Notes under the pieces: generated by a model
Database searches by the model: none
The model's input: only the letters and a program-made list of their open reading frames with translations
Told to the model about the DNA's origin: nothing
NCBI GenBank assembly: GCA_013054445.1
Contig: JAAMPI010000173.1
Coordinates: 1 to 56,432 of the forward strand
Length of the DNA: 56,432 nucleotides
DNA from: Cudoniella acicularis
Lineage: Eukaryota; Ascomycota; Leotiomycetes; Helotiales; Helotiaceae
Direction: 5' to 3'
Made by a program: the position numbers and the translations under genes
Shown here: positions 25,501 to 36,399 of the stretch, piece after piece
Numbering within the stretch: the stretch's first letter is position 1
How the letters are laid out: each line of letters starts with the position of its first letter

Positions 25501-26400
25501 ATTAAGAACAAGCACGATTTTCTTCTTAAGGAACTACTTATAAAATGTTTTAGGGCTTATGTTTTTTATACTATAATCGTAGCAGGTACTTATTAGGATA
25601 TACTATCGCTTCCGTAGAATCGATTTTGATAACAACTGTTTAATTATCTCTTAAACTTATACTAGCTAATTTATTTAGACCTTAGACACTGTCCTAACCT
25701 TCTCGTGACTCTGACCTAAAATTCTAGAACCCCGGATATAAATTGGTCCTAGAACGAGTTATTATAACAAGTGGTTATATAACGGGTTGCTTGTAATAAG
25801 TAGTATAGAACAGGGCGTTATATAACAAATTATTATAAAACAAGTAGTTATACGACGGATTGTTATATAACAAATAGTTATATAACCGGCTGTCGTATAA
25901 CAAGTAGTTATATAACATGGCGTTGTGCAACGGGTTGTTATATAACAAATAGTTATATAACCGGCTGTTATATAACAATTAGTTATATAACGAGTTATTA
26001 TATAACAAGTAGTTATATAACATGGCGTTATATAACGGGTTGTTATATAACAAATAGNTGTATAACGGGCTGTTATATAATAAGTAGTTATATAACAAGT
26101 TATTATATAACAACTAGACGGATTATATATTTAATTACCAACTCTTATAGACGATATAGTAGTTAGATCTTAAAATCTCGACTAATTAAGGAATTTATCA
26201 TTTCTGTAAATAGAAGTTCTCTATTTGAATCAAGTCCGAGGCGTATTATTACTTGTAACTATAACTGTCTACCGCCTGGTATATACTCTTCCTAAGTAAG
26301 GAGTAACTTGGTGTCCGATATTATACGATATCTTTTACTTATAACTGACTATAGCTGCCCTATACACTATTCTAAAGTCTGACATAGCACCTAATGCTTG
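25500..26400. other. Intergenic, RIP-mutated
   Basis: Apart from the GTTATATAAC array, no gene was found between the kinase-like relic and the end of the conserved secreted-protein relic. Confidence 0.4.
25768..26112. repeat. Tandem array of ~15-bp units with palindromic GTTATATAAC core
   Basis: Roughly 23 units alternate between forms such as GTTATATAACAAGTA and GTTATATAACGGGTT. Each unit contains the self-complementary GTTATATAAC or a near variant. One N occurs at 26058. The minus strand is open across much of it (25775-25978) because the period is five codons, giving LLYNN/RLYNY repeats; I regard that as a by-product. Confidence 0.9.
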
Positions 26401-27415
26401 AGATACCTATAGGGTAGGAAAGAAATATTAAAATAATTCTCTTTTATAGTCCTAACATAGGTCCTATTATTAGTATAGTATCCGCTACCTGAAGGTCTAA
26501 TATAAGGACTCGAAGGAGTTAGTAAGCTATAGTCTTTAAAGTCAAGAATCAATATACTAGTATATAGATGGCCTAAATAGTATTATATTTTAATATACTA
26601 TTCTATATAATAAAGTATTCTTACCTAATTTATACGCCTCGCCAAACCGAACTTCCTCGGTAAGATACTAGTAGTATGCCGGTATACTACTATACTATAT
26701 ATTCGTACTATTATAATAAGTTATTGCCGTTTTATAAATACTACTCGCTAATGTTCTAATAAGAATTTTAACCACTTGAGTAGCCGAAGTAGCGTTAAGT
26801 AAAGGGGTACTATTAGACTTATACAAATTCTAAATATAGATATAAAGTTAAGAGAATATCTTAAGGCAATTATATAACTAACCGTCTATTACTAATACTT
26901 GAAGCTCCTATTATACTACGTAACCTGCCTAGCTTTATTCTAAGTATTCTAACTATTAATCTTAATAGGTATAATAAGACCGAGGCTAGTGAAATTAAAC
27001 ACGAATCGAGTAGTAGCCGAAGTGACGTATTTATTAGTAGCGAAATATAAGATTTCATATGAAATTAGGACTCCTAATAAGCTAATAGAATAAGGATCTG
27101 CTACGAGGTTTATAAAAAGCCTAAAGAGATACTCCGTGTTAAGCTCCCGGCTATCAAATGTCCTTATAATGTTAATCCGCCCGTATATATCCTCTATTAG
27201 TAGCGTTAAGTTAATAGACTTTGCTTGAGTGACGTCTGCTAGGTAGATAAAATTATCGAAGAATTTGACTTAGAGGTTATAGAGTTCGTCGAATATATAA
27301 TACGGCTGGCTAGTAGGGCTAGGCGACGATATCGATAGTATAGGAGTTCCTAAGAAGGCATTAGTAAGGCTATAGAGCCAAAGGAAAGGAAGGCGAATAA
27401 TGACTATTTTTAGAA
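26400..27415 (-). pseudogene. Conserved fungal (probably secreted) protein of unknown function, RIP relic
   Basis: The minus frame includes SPSPTSQPYYIFDELYNL, ADVTQAKSINLTLL, DIYGRINIIRTFDSRELNTEY, LFINLVADPYSISLLGV and SYEILYFATNKYV. After an intron-like gap it continues with TAITYYNSTNI and EEVRFGEAYKL. I recall this combination from a conserved ascomycete family that is usually Cys-rich in the latter half; Cys positions are partly Tyr here (TGC to TAC), as RIP gives. An intron probably starts at GTAAGAATAC right after GEAYKL. The N-terminal hydrophobic segment near 27400 could be the signal peptide. Function is unknown to me. Confidence 0.5.
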
Positions 27416-27683
27416 TAGATACTACTTAGAAATCACTAGAATAAGATTCTTAACAAGGTCTTTAGACAGCTTTAAATATAAATTAGTATTTAAGGCATAA
27501 TAAATTTTATAGTATAGTACTCTTATACTAACGCTTATAAGATATATAGTCTATACCTAGTGCTTATCGGTGATATCAGTTATAAATCCGGACCCTACTT
27601 TATCAATTTAAGGTAAAGGAGATAGATAGTTAGAATATAATTTTATCCGAACTTTTAATCCTTCTTAGGCTAGGACAGAAAGG

Positions 27684-27770
27684 CGGGGTAGAGACAAGGT
27701 ATAGAACAAGGTATAGAACAAGGGTATAGAATAAGGGTATAGAATAAGGGTATAGAACAAGGGTACGGAG
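27684..27770. repeat. 13-bp minisatellite (AAGGGTATAGAAC type), locus 2
   Basis: About seven copies of AAGGGTATAGAAC with small variations. It lies between the conserved secreted-protein relic and the MFS relic. The minus ORF 27630-27881 is largely its translation. Confidence 0.85.
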
Positions 27771-28369
27771 GCTAGTAGAGAAATTAGGGACAAACACATT
27801 TGATTCGCTAGTCGCTACTCGCTTAGTTCTTAACGTTACGTAAGCTATATTAGAGGTTAAGTTAACTACTAAACATAACAAAAGCCTATAAAAGTAAAGG
27901 AATACGAGCTATCAATAGTATAAGCTTATTTCCTAGCCTTATACTCTTTATAATCCGGGTCCTACTAACTAAAAGTAGTCCTTATTATACCTAAGTAATT
28001 GATAATACGGAAATCGGTAGTTATTAATAAAAAGGAGCCGTATTTAGGATTTCTGTCTACCTTAGATTATTATAGAGAATATATCGCCGTTACCCGAGAG
28101 GGTCTAATAAAGGAAAAGCTTTCCGCCAGATTATATAACTAAGCGTAATCGTATTAACATTATAAGCGATCACAAGTATCCTTCTCTTCTACGTAACACT
28201 ATTATGCTTTCCTCTTTTGTTTGTTAAAATCTATCGAGTTTAAAGCTAAATATAACAGCCACCGCCGGCTACTTCGTTCTAAAGTCCTTACCTGCCTATA
28301 CGAAGCTTAAAACTCTTATATACCCCTTTAGAACTATATAAGCTAGCGATATTTCTGAAATAGAAATAG

Positions 28370-30080
28370 AGGAGTAACCTGTTTCGGTAAAGGGATAGAG
28401 GTTTTATAGAACATTTAGGACTTTAGTACTCCTTAATCTTATATATACTATTAATGCCACTATTCTCTTAATAGCATTACCTATAAGAGACTATTCAAGC
28501 CATCCTGATACTATACTAATTAAACTTTAAGATAATAACTATAGATTTAAAAGGCACTATTACTATCTAAGCTTTCTAGGTAGGGACTTCGTTTCTCTTA
28601 TAAGCTCGAGGCAACCCTCTTACTTTATAAGTATAAGTACTTATAGAACTACAGATACTCGATAGTCTTTTAACCTTTATAGGCATCCTTCTCGTATATT
28701 ATCGGTCGAAAGCCGGTCCTTCTAGTAGCCTTGTTATTTTTTACTATAGGCACTATTATCGTATCGATTACTAATAATATGTCCCTATTACTTATAAGAA
28801 GATGTGTATAAGGTATCGGCGGCGGGGGCCTTGTCGCTCTTACCTATATTATTATTACTAATATAGTTACTCTCCGAGAGCGAGGTAAATACATGTCTAT
28901 GATTTCACTCTAGTAGGCTATTAGATCTGTCATCGGTCTAGTTATCGGTGGCGCTCTAGCGGAGAAAGTCACCTGGCGGTAGATTTTCTGGCTTAATATT
29001 CTATTTTATATGATCGCTGTTATAGGAATCCCTATTTGTCTTAGGCTATATATTAAAGAAGGGTTAATCAGGACTAAATTACGCACCTTCGACTAGTTTA
29101 GATCTTTTTTTCTTCGTCGCTACGCTAACAAGTTGTCTCGTTCTAGTAATATAGGTTAGTATACTATCCGCGCTCTATTTAAAGTATTAATTTAACATTT
29201 ATAGGGCGGTATAATATACGACTAGTCCTTATAGCGAACTCTTGTTCTACTTCTCTTTAGTATCTTCGGCCTTATCGGTTTCGTTATATATTCTGTCTAT
29301 ATATCTACCGAACCACTTATACGCCGTACCCTCTTTAACAGCCTAACCGTAATTGTCGCCTATATCGGTACCCTAGTCTAAGGCCTAATCGTTTGGTCGC
29401 TCCTCTACTATATACCCCTCTACTTCGAGGTCGCGAAAAACTACTCGCCTATCACCTTCGCCATCGCTATCTTTCCCTTTACCTTTACCGTCGCACCCGC
29501 TACCGTCGTCGTCGGTCTTATAATCACTAAGACCGGTCACTATAGGCCCTTACTCTAGATCGGATAGTTCTTTATAACTCTCGGTATAGGCCTCCTTATC
29601 TGCCTTAACTAATCAACTAATATGCCCTCCTAGATCTTCCTCTCCCTCGTCGCTAGCATCGGCCTCGATATGCTATTTAGTGCGTAAGGCTTCGCCGCCT
29701 AAGCCTCGGCCTTTAACGCCGACCTGCCTTTTACCGGCGCTATATATAGTTTTTTCCGGGCCTTCGGGCAAACGCTCGGTGTCGCTATCTCCGGCGTTAT
29801 CTTCTAGAATGTCTTAAAGAAGAAAATCTTCGCTATCGTATACTCGACGTTTATAGATAAGTAGTCTCGGGATACGAGTTCGTTCGTATAGGTCATNAAA
29901 GNNTAGAGCGATATTAGGGANGAAGGGGTGATAAAGGAGGTAGTGATTAAGGCTTATATTAAGAGCTTAANGATAGTATANTATATTATNTNTNTNCTAG
30001 CTAGGGTAGCGTTTATTACGAGTTTNGTATAGACGAGGGAGATTAGTTTAGAGAGGAAGCTATAGANNGAGTAGGGATTT
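28370..30080 (+). pseudogene. DHA2-type MFS drug-efflux transporter, RIP relic
   Basis: A 12-14-helix transporter can be followed on plus. In order: a first helix (FRTLVLLNLIYTINATILL), VGTSFLL, the GRKPVLLVALLFF loop and helix, GIGGGGLVALTYIIITNIVT, LRERGKYMSMIS, GLVIGGALAEKVTWR with FWLNILFY, then helices for the C-terminal half (VWSLLYYIPLYFEVAKNYSP, ATVVVGLIITKTGHYRPLL, AIYSFFRAFGQTLGVAISGV). TAG/TAA stops sit where Trp or Gln is expected, such as W-R-W before IFW. The GxGxG and RERGK motifs are typical of proton-coupled DHA2 multidrug exporters in the plasma membrane. At least two introns are likely (near 28545 and 29100-29220). The last part contains many N. Confidence 0.8.
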
Positions 30081-30782
30081 AGGTATNATAGTGAGAAGAA
30101 AAGGCCGACTATAGATAAGGAGTTTANTTAGGCGTCTTCGTTATCGNTAAAGTCAGAATAAGTCAACGTCCCTAGGCAGGTTTCTNAANGCATTTACGGG
30201 TTCTTTCTTTCTTTTTCGGGGTAGTTTTCTTAACGCTAAGGATTATTTATTAGTTAGTNGCGCGANAACTTATTATCTATTTTATTNCTTNTTTNTNGTC
30301 TCTTTTAGAATTANTAATTNGCTTATAGTCATTGTNATCGTGTTTATTAGGGTTTTTTATAGCCTCGTCCGTATTNTNATTNTNNTATAGCTGATCTTNA
30401 CTTNTAAAGCGAGGTCAGATCCGTAAGCTATGGCTATAAGGAGCTAAAATTGGNACTAGNAGATAAGTATCGTNATTACGATTATAGGACCCGAAATNGA
30501 TCATCTAAAAACGCGAAGAAGAAAGGGAGGGAGCTAAAANTGGNATCTNNTANNTANNTANCGTNNNNATCCTATTTTTAGCACCTACTTCTATTCTTGA
30601 TTATCCTTATAGATCAATGGTATATAAATTTAGTATATGTTATTAGATTAGAACTTTTTTATCTTAATAATATTATAATAAGGTCATTAATCAATCTAGA
30701 CATCTTACTATTATCAAATAACGTGACTTACTAACACTTGTGTCAGGCGTTGATTGATTGTTTCCTAGTCCTCTAGTACCTT

Positions 30783-30848
30783 GTTCTATACCCTGTTTCT
30801 ATATCCTGTTTCTATACCCTGTTTCTGTACCCTGTTTCTATATCCTGG
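30783..30848. repeat. 13-bp minisatellite (TTCTATACCCTGT type), locus 3
   Basis: Five copies of TTCTATACCCTG(T), the complement of the locus 1 and 2 unit. It lies between the MFS relic and the retropepsin-like gene. Confidence 0.85.
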
Positions 30849-30849
30849 C

Positions 30850-31296
30850 TTGATTTGAGCCCGGTGCCCCACTTCGGCTAGACGTGGTAATAGAGAGACT
30901 GAATTGGCCCTAGCATGTCAGGAACCCAAATCTGTTACCAAATTAAGAGAACTCTGCTCTAAATTTGGCACGTCTTTAAGGTGACCATAATGCGTATGGT
31001 TATAAGCTTTATTCATGTAAGCATATAGGACGACGATCCCTATAGCTGTTCTGGGACGTGCTAACCGTATACGCTTGATCTACTAAGAATAATCTAAGAA
31101 GACAAGAGAAGGATTATTTATAAGTCCTGATCGCTGATATCGTATAAATAGACGCTCTCTCTCCTTAGAAAGAGCCAAATTCTATAATTGTCGTATCACG
31201 ACTATTATCTTTCCTTAAATTACGTATCGTAGATATTAGCCCCCTAACTAAAATCTAACTACTAATTCTAGTATAGATTCTGTTTTATCTAGAAGT
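30850..31296 (+). other. Upstream region of retropepsin-like gene; LTR possibility only
   Basis: The sequence starting TGTCAGGAACCC near 30918 and the TATAAATA near 31144 could belong to a promoter or a solo LTR. No second copy with the same start was found downstream and no reverse transcriptase or integrase is present, so an LTR is not established. Confidence 0.25.
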
Positions 31297-32673
31297 ATAT
31301 CTCGTACGCTTAAACAGAATTCGGTCAGGCTAGCCACTAGGACGATCCTAGCACCTAGGGAAGGCATCCGCTTGGTCGCCACGTGCTTATAGAGGTCTTA
31401 AAGTTTATAAATAAGTATCTACGAAGTTTATAAATGGCTTGCTAAAAAGTATCCGTAATACTAGTATATAAAAAATAAGATTCGGAATGTTCTGCTATAC
31501 GATTCTAAGAGACAGTAGCCTAGGTTTACGATTGCTAACAATCATCGCCTTCCGGGAGTCCTATACCGATAGGCAATTCGGCTAGAAATAGAGCCTGAAC
31601 TTCGCCGGCTATGTTATCCTCCCCTTAGACGAGAGTCTTAAGTTCCCTAATCCTTAGGTGACAGGTGTTATTATACCGAAGATGACTAACCTACTAAGGC
31701 CGAGGGTAGGAACATAACAGGTTCCGATGCCGTAAGTAGCGCAATTGCCGTTCTCCGACAAATACCTTAAGACAATTTTAGGAGGGGCTCTTTATATACT
31801 AAAGCGGCGATAGTATTAAGAAAAGGGACGGTAGAGCTAGGACGAGTAAAGATTGATAGGGATAGTATATATAGCCTTCTTCCTCGGTCGATAGCCGACA
31901 AACTCGGCTTATCTCTATATTCTAGCGGTACTATAAGAATAAGAGTCGAGAACCGTAGTATTCCGATTAGTCAATATTGCCGATTTAGTATCTAGGTAGC
32001 TAGCGTCGAAACAACAATCGATATATACGTGGTTTCCGAGCTACCTTCCCTTCTACTAGGTAGGGCATAGATTTAAGAGGTCAGGTTGCTAAGAGGCGTT
32101 AGAAATCATATATACTATATCCGAGGACCTCTTNGNAATCTGATCNAGCTTCCNAATCCTATATCTANAACNGAGGCNGACACGGACTCCGTAACGGGAG
32201 AGTNCGAGACGGCTCTAGTAGCTNAAGAGTTGCNAACGGCTGCGGAGGCTAGAGAGTGCGAGCTTNGTNAATCNGGAGACGAGACGATAAGTNAGGATNA
32301 AGTTTNGAAGGATACTGTCTCCCGTCAAAGCATAGAAGATGACCTTTATTCTGTTGATCGTATATTAGNAGAGAAGNAAGAAGGTCGGGGAACGCACTAC
32401 CTGCTCCTTTAGGATNGTTATACCGAAGACNAGTCNACGTNGGAACCGCTNNAGAATATNAGAGACANNGAGNTACTTGATATTTNGCGAGAGAGAAAGG
32501 CGNAAGAATTGCGTNGGATNGTGCCAGCCTTCGACCTGGTGAATTTTAAGAAACGACGACGAAAGAGGCTAGGTCTAGCTTTGCGCGAACGACGGTCAAA
32601 ACTCCAAATGAAGCGTGTAGGTATGCCAGTGTTGTCTTCTGAGTTGATGCTGATGATTCTTCTAGACGGGTGA
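31297..32673 (+). pseudogene. Retropepsin-like aspartic protease domain protein, RIP relic
   Basis: A single frame of 459 codons runs from ATA (probably former ATG) at 31297 to TGA at 32671-32673. TAA/TAG codons interrupt only the left part. The N-terminal third has a helical KWLAKKYPQY..KNKIRNVL segment, vaguely winged-helix-like. Around 31830-32080 lies an aspartic-protease-like core: VKIDRDSIYSLLPRSIADKL, IRIRV, IPISQYCRF, then VVSELPSLLLGRA(W)I. The catalytic DTG is not intact (IDRDS). The C-terminus is basic (KKRRRKRLGLALRERR). RIP damage stops near 32520, inside this gene. It may derive from a gag-pro-type element domesticated as a gene. No RT/IN was seen. Confidence 0.5.
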
Positions 32674-33298
32674 TCCATGCGACACGAACCACACTAGCCG
32701 CATTGCCAAAAAACAGCGCCTAACCTTAGTTTTTCCAGGCAGGATCAGCTAGGCGCCATCTTTAAGGCACTATTACAGCGCGAAGACCTCAGAGTCCTAT
32801 TGAGCTTGGTACTAGGATTGCTGATGTTTCCTAGAGAACCGTTGCATAGCATATCCTGGAAGATGCGACAGAGTTTCCTTTCTTTGCTCATGATATATGA
32901 TTTATATATTCTTGAAAATTAAATCTTCTCTATAATCTAAAAAAACTTTTTTTCTACCTGAGTCATAGAGAGCATTAGTAATCACGGACCAGATTTGTGC
33001 CGTCCGTAGCCTAGTTGCGAATTACTACTAAGTACTCAGTCGGGATAATAGCTCCTAGTTATAAAGAATAAAACGGATCGCAGGTTTATTAATTATTAAT
33101 TATATTTATTTTTATGTCTGAAGCTTGCCGATTTGAGTTTCCGGGCATTAACCGGTTTTGGTTCTTATAGGGCCCGCGGTAAATGCGGCTCTTCGGTTAA
33201 GCGCGAGCCCCTTATCTTGCCGGTTCAATCTCACCGACGCGTCTTGACCTCATATCGTGATAAATCTTACATTTACGTCTTTTCTTTGAGATTTCACG
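32674..33298. other. Intergenic, weakly RIP-mutated
   Basis: No gene seen. CA and TG dinucleotides reappear here. The pyrimidine-rich stretch TCTTTTCTTTGAG lies just upstream of the ATG at 33299. Confidence 0.5.
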
Positions 33299-36169
33299 AT
33301 GAAAGACTTGACGGAGAAAGTTGAAACTCTTGAGAAACGACTCGACGAGTTAGGTGACGTATTCGACGTCATCAGAAAATCTCTCACCGGCGGCAAACAT
33401 GGCAAGCAGCGCCGCTCAATACGTATCAAGGCCCCGAGCGGACGGCCGGATTGGGTGCAGGATATCTTCAAGTGCTTTAGTGAAATTTCAGCAGAATTAA
33501 AGAGCGTCAAGAAGACGCTCGGCACACGCACATTTACTGATAGTGGCCATGCGCAAAGCGATGCGTTTGCGACGTATGTTAGAGCCGCACCTGAAGCCGA
33601 GTTACAACATGGCGCTCCCGCACCAAGTCAGTCCGAGACTGAGCTAGTGTCTCTAGCCATCCCGGAAAGTGGACAGCGAAAATCAGCGGCCACCGATAGA
33701 TCTGTGCCATTAGGGCACGCATCTGCCACTACATCTTCGGACCATGATGTCATCCCGTCGCGACGTGGTGAAGAGTCTGTTCATTGCGAGCTCGCGCTCA
33801 TAACATCAACTGCCAAACCTTCCAGCCTCACAACTCAACCAAGTAACGCACGACTTCACCCCCAGTTAGAGAACGAAACCGCGCCAACATTTCGCTGCAA
33901 GTATAAAGATATCAGCAAAAATATAAACGAAGCGAAATTCGAGAAATTATCTTCTGACCTAGATGTCAAAGAAAAGGGCTATCTCAAGCTTGTAGTCGAA
34001 GACCTACCACCTCTCGTATTAGATAAAGCTTCTATTAGTCAGCCAGGGAGAGACCATTTCACAAACTTCTCTTGCCATCGGGATTCTCAAGGGTTCGTCG
34101 TAGTAACTAAAGGACAGAAGCGAGAAGTCCGGTTACCTAGCTTGCCATTTCCTCAAACCTAAAGGTCCTGGTCGCGAAGTGAACAAAAGGAGCTATAGGA
34201 AAGTACAATAAAAGACCCCCTATCAAATATGTACTACATCATCGGGGAACCTCTCTTTTCAGACATTAAACTAAGCCCAGGAAAACGACTAGAACGGATT
34301 GGCGGTCGGGAGATTCGCGGAGTCGGGACCACATACGCTTACCTTAGTCCTGGAATATCATTTTCTGTCTGCTATAGTGAAGATGCCGATCTCGCCTCAG
34401 AGAATCTCCTACGAGCCGGCGCGATCAAACTATGGCTTTTAATCAAACCCGCTTACAACGAAGAGCTAGAGCGCCGCATGCGTCGAGAATTTCTAGAAAT
34501 AGGGCATTGCTCCCAAGCCCTTCGCCAGCTCAGCCGTATTATCCCCCTAAGCAAACTAGATGAGTGGGGGATTGAGTATTCTCTTGTCTGTATCGCACTA
34601 GGAGAACTTATGGTAACGCAACGGGGAACCCGTCACCAGGTCCTGAACTTAGGACCCAACTACGCTCTTACAATCAATATCCTATATGGTTCTTCACTAG
34701 ATATCCCTCTAGATTACCGGTTTTGTAAGACAAGCTGCGGTCCGCGTGCTTTAACAAAAGCCTACTTTCGACTTCCTAAGGAAGGGCCACTGGTCGAAGT
34801 TTAAGGAAACAGAAGGGCACGTTTGTAGCCAGAGAAACTCGCGGTCGTTCAGTCGAAATTTGCTAGGATAAAAAGGAAGGCTTTACCGACCGAAAGCCTA
34901 TCAAGGAAGGTCTAAGTTACGCCTCAAATAGGCAGCCTCCTTAAGGTAGTGTGTGGGAAACAGGCCTTCTATCAACTGTGTTCTCTGATTTATAGCTAGA
35001 GAGATCGATCGAAACCGTTCTTTAAGAATAATAATAGCAGGGCTCTTGCTATACAACTCGTATAAGCTATTGGTGCCTTAGAGAAAAGATCACTGCTCAC
35101 GGAGTTCTTAGACCGCTTCGCGAAGGTTAAGCTAGTAGAAATCATCGATGAAGGGAAGGAGGGCCGGACGCGTGTAGATCCAGAGGCCATTACAAACCTC
35201 ATAAATGGCCTTGGGTGGCAGAACTCTAAGACGAATCGCACAAAGTTATATCATTACCTTGTCGAAGGGCGGCGATAGAAGAGAATATGTGACAGTTTCG
35301 ACGGCCTCTTATGCCTTATTCCTCCGAACCGGAGGGATAGGGAAAGTCTCCAGATATCGGGCCGTGTATGTCAGGAGCTATCTGACAAAGATATCGAGCT
35401 ACTTCACTCTTTCCTGAAATCTAATAAGTTCGTATAGCCTATGTGTCGCATAGGGAAAACCTTCCAAGCATCGATTTGGTCTAACGTGGAAGTCCCCGAG
35501 TTCAAATAGGAGAGCGAGGATCCTCAAACGATCGCCCGGTTACCTATAGAAGACTTGACCACCTTTATAGAGGAGTTTCCAATTATAGAGGAGACTGAAT
35601 TCAAGGTAGGAAAATACGACTGGCCTAAACCAGATTGCTAGCTTTAGGACTGGCCATAGAGTCCTGCCTAGGTTCCTCCTTCCGACAAGCTATACGATCT
35701 ATACGATCTATACGAGATTGATAAAAAATGTGATTATATCATTACATGTTTACCCGCGAACAAGCCTTATATCACGAACGAAGCAGGGAAGGGCCAAGGC
35801 GTTCGTGTGGAGGGTATGACCTACCAAAAGGGTCAAATCCTAGGGCAACTTGCCGGAGAATTCGCACCTCTTGATACTTATAACAACGGCTAGCCTATAG
35901 AGTTCAGGAGACCTGATATCGCCGATGAGCCTGTCGCCTAGATCTACCTAAAAGAAAAGGGTAATTGGGTGAGGAAGGTTAACCACTCGTATAACCCTTC
36001 TGCCGAGTTCCGCGTCATAAAGATATCTGGGTGGTGGAGGCAAATGCTCATCGCAATTCAGGACATACCGTATAATAGCGAAGTAACGGCCTTTTATAGA
36101 CGGCGTTTCTTATAGGGAAAAGAGTGTTTATACAATCTCTATAATAGACGTTCGACCTTACGAGGCTGA
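33299..36169 (+). pseudogene. JmjC-SET fusion protein, RIP-broken
   Basis: One frame without indels spans about 957 codons. Residues 1-30 form a coiled coil (KVETLEKRLDEL). Codons 1-287 are open; TAA (34160) and TAG stops then separate this from the 191-codon open part at 34229-34804, in the same frame. That part is JmjC-like: GTTYAYLSPGISFSVCYSEDADL and RGTRHQVLNLGPNYAL, matching the HxE..H iron site, but the first His is Tyr (TAT 34373-34375). Further on, the frame continues through about twenty Gln/Trp-type stops into a SET domain: GVRVEGMTYQKGQILGQL, then NHSYNPSAEFRVIKISGWW, where Cys of NHSCNP is Tyr (TAT 35990-35992), and EVTAFYRRRFL. JmjC proteins demethylate and SET proteins methylate histone lysines. 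The 3' end is uncertain: TGA at 36167 may be a mutated Trp. Confidence 0.8.
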
Positions 36170-36177
36170 GTATGGAT

Positions 36178-36236
36178 CTTGATCGTGCACGGGCCACAGT
36201 CGCAAACTTTGCGACTATAGCCCGTGTACGATCAAG
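36178..36236. repeat. 59-bp near-perfect inverted repeat (hairpin)
   Basis: The arm CTTGATCGTGCACGGGC pairs with GCCCGTGTACGATCAAG (one mismatch, a G/A difference). Internal AGTCGCAAA pairs with TTTGCGACT, leaving almost no loop. It lies just past the SET domain of the fusion gene, between two convergent genes. Confidence 0.85.
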
Positions 36237-36399
36237 ACGGAGTTTAAAAGACGGAGCACGGTTAAAGACGTACCGGTTGGTCGACCCGCGACGCTGTTCT
36301 CCGAAATGATAATGGTTTCTCAAATGAAGATCCCATATTACGGAAAAGAATAGGAAGAGAAAGAAGGTCAAAATTTACTATAGTCCCGAAAGTATAGAG

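Larger units (their letters stand above)
29897..32530. other. Cluster of ambiguous bases (N) concentrated at RIP-type sites
   Basis: Most of the window's N bases fall here, and most lie immediately before A or after T, which are the positions altered by RIP (CA/TA and TG/TA). The pattern suggests two near-identical copies with different RIP states were merged in one consensus. Confidence 0.6.

Noticed and set aside
25775..25978. Minus ORF of 67 codons with LLYNN/RLYNY repeats
   Set aside because: It is the translation of the 15-bp GTTATATAAC array; the repeat period alone keeps the frame open.
25768..26112. CRISPR-like array
   Set aside because: Units are about 15 bp with no unique spacers of constant length, and the genome is eukaryotic.
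30918..31296. LTR retrotransposon start (TGTCAGG..., TATAAATA)
   Set aside because: No second LTR, primer-binding site, RT or integrase detected; kept only as a possibility.
33133..33324. Plus ORF of 63 codons overlapping the start of the JmjC-SET gene
   Set aside because: Different frame, short, no features; the 287-codon frame from 33299 is clearly coding.
36048..36371. Minus ORF of 107 codons at the hairpin
   Set aside because: Spans the palindrome and antisense of the SET gene end; no features.
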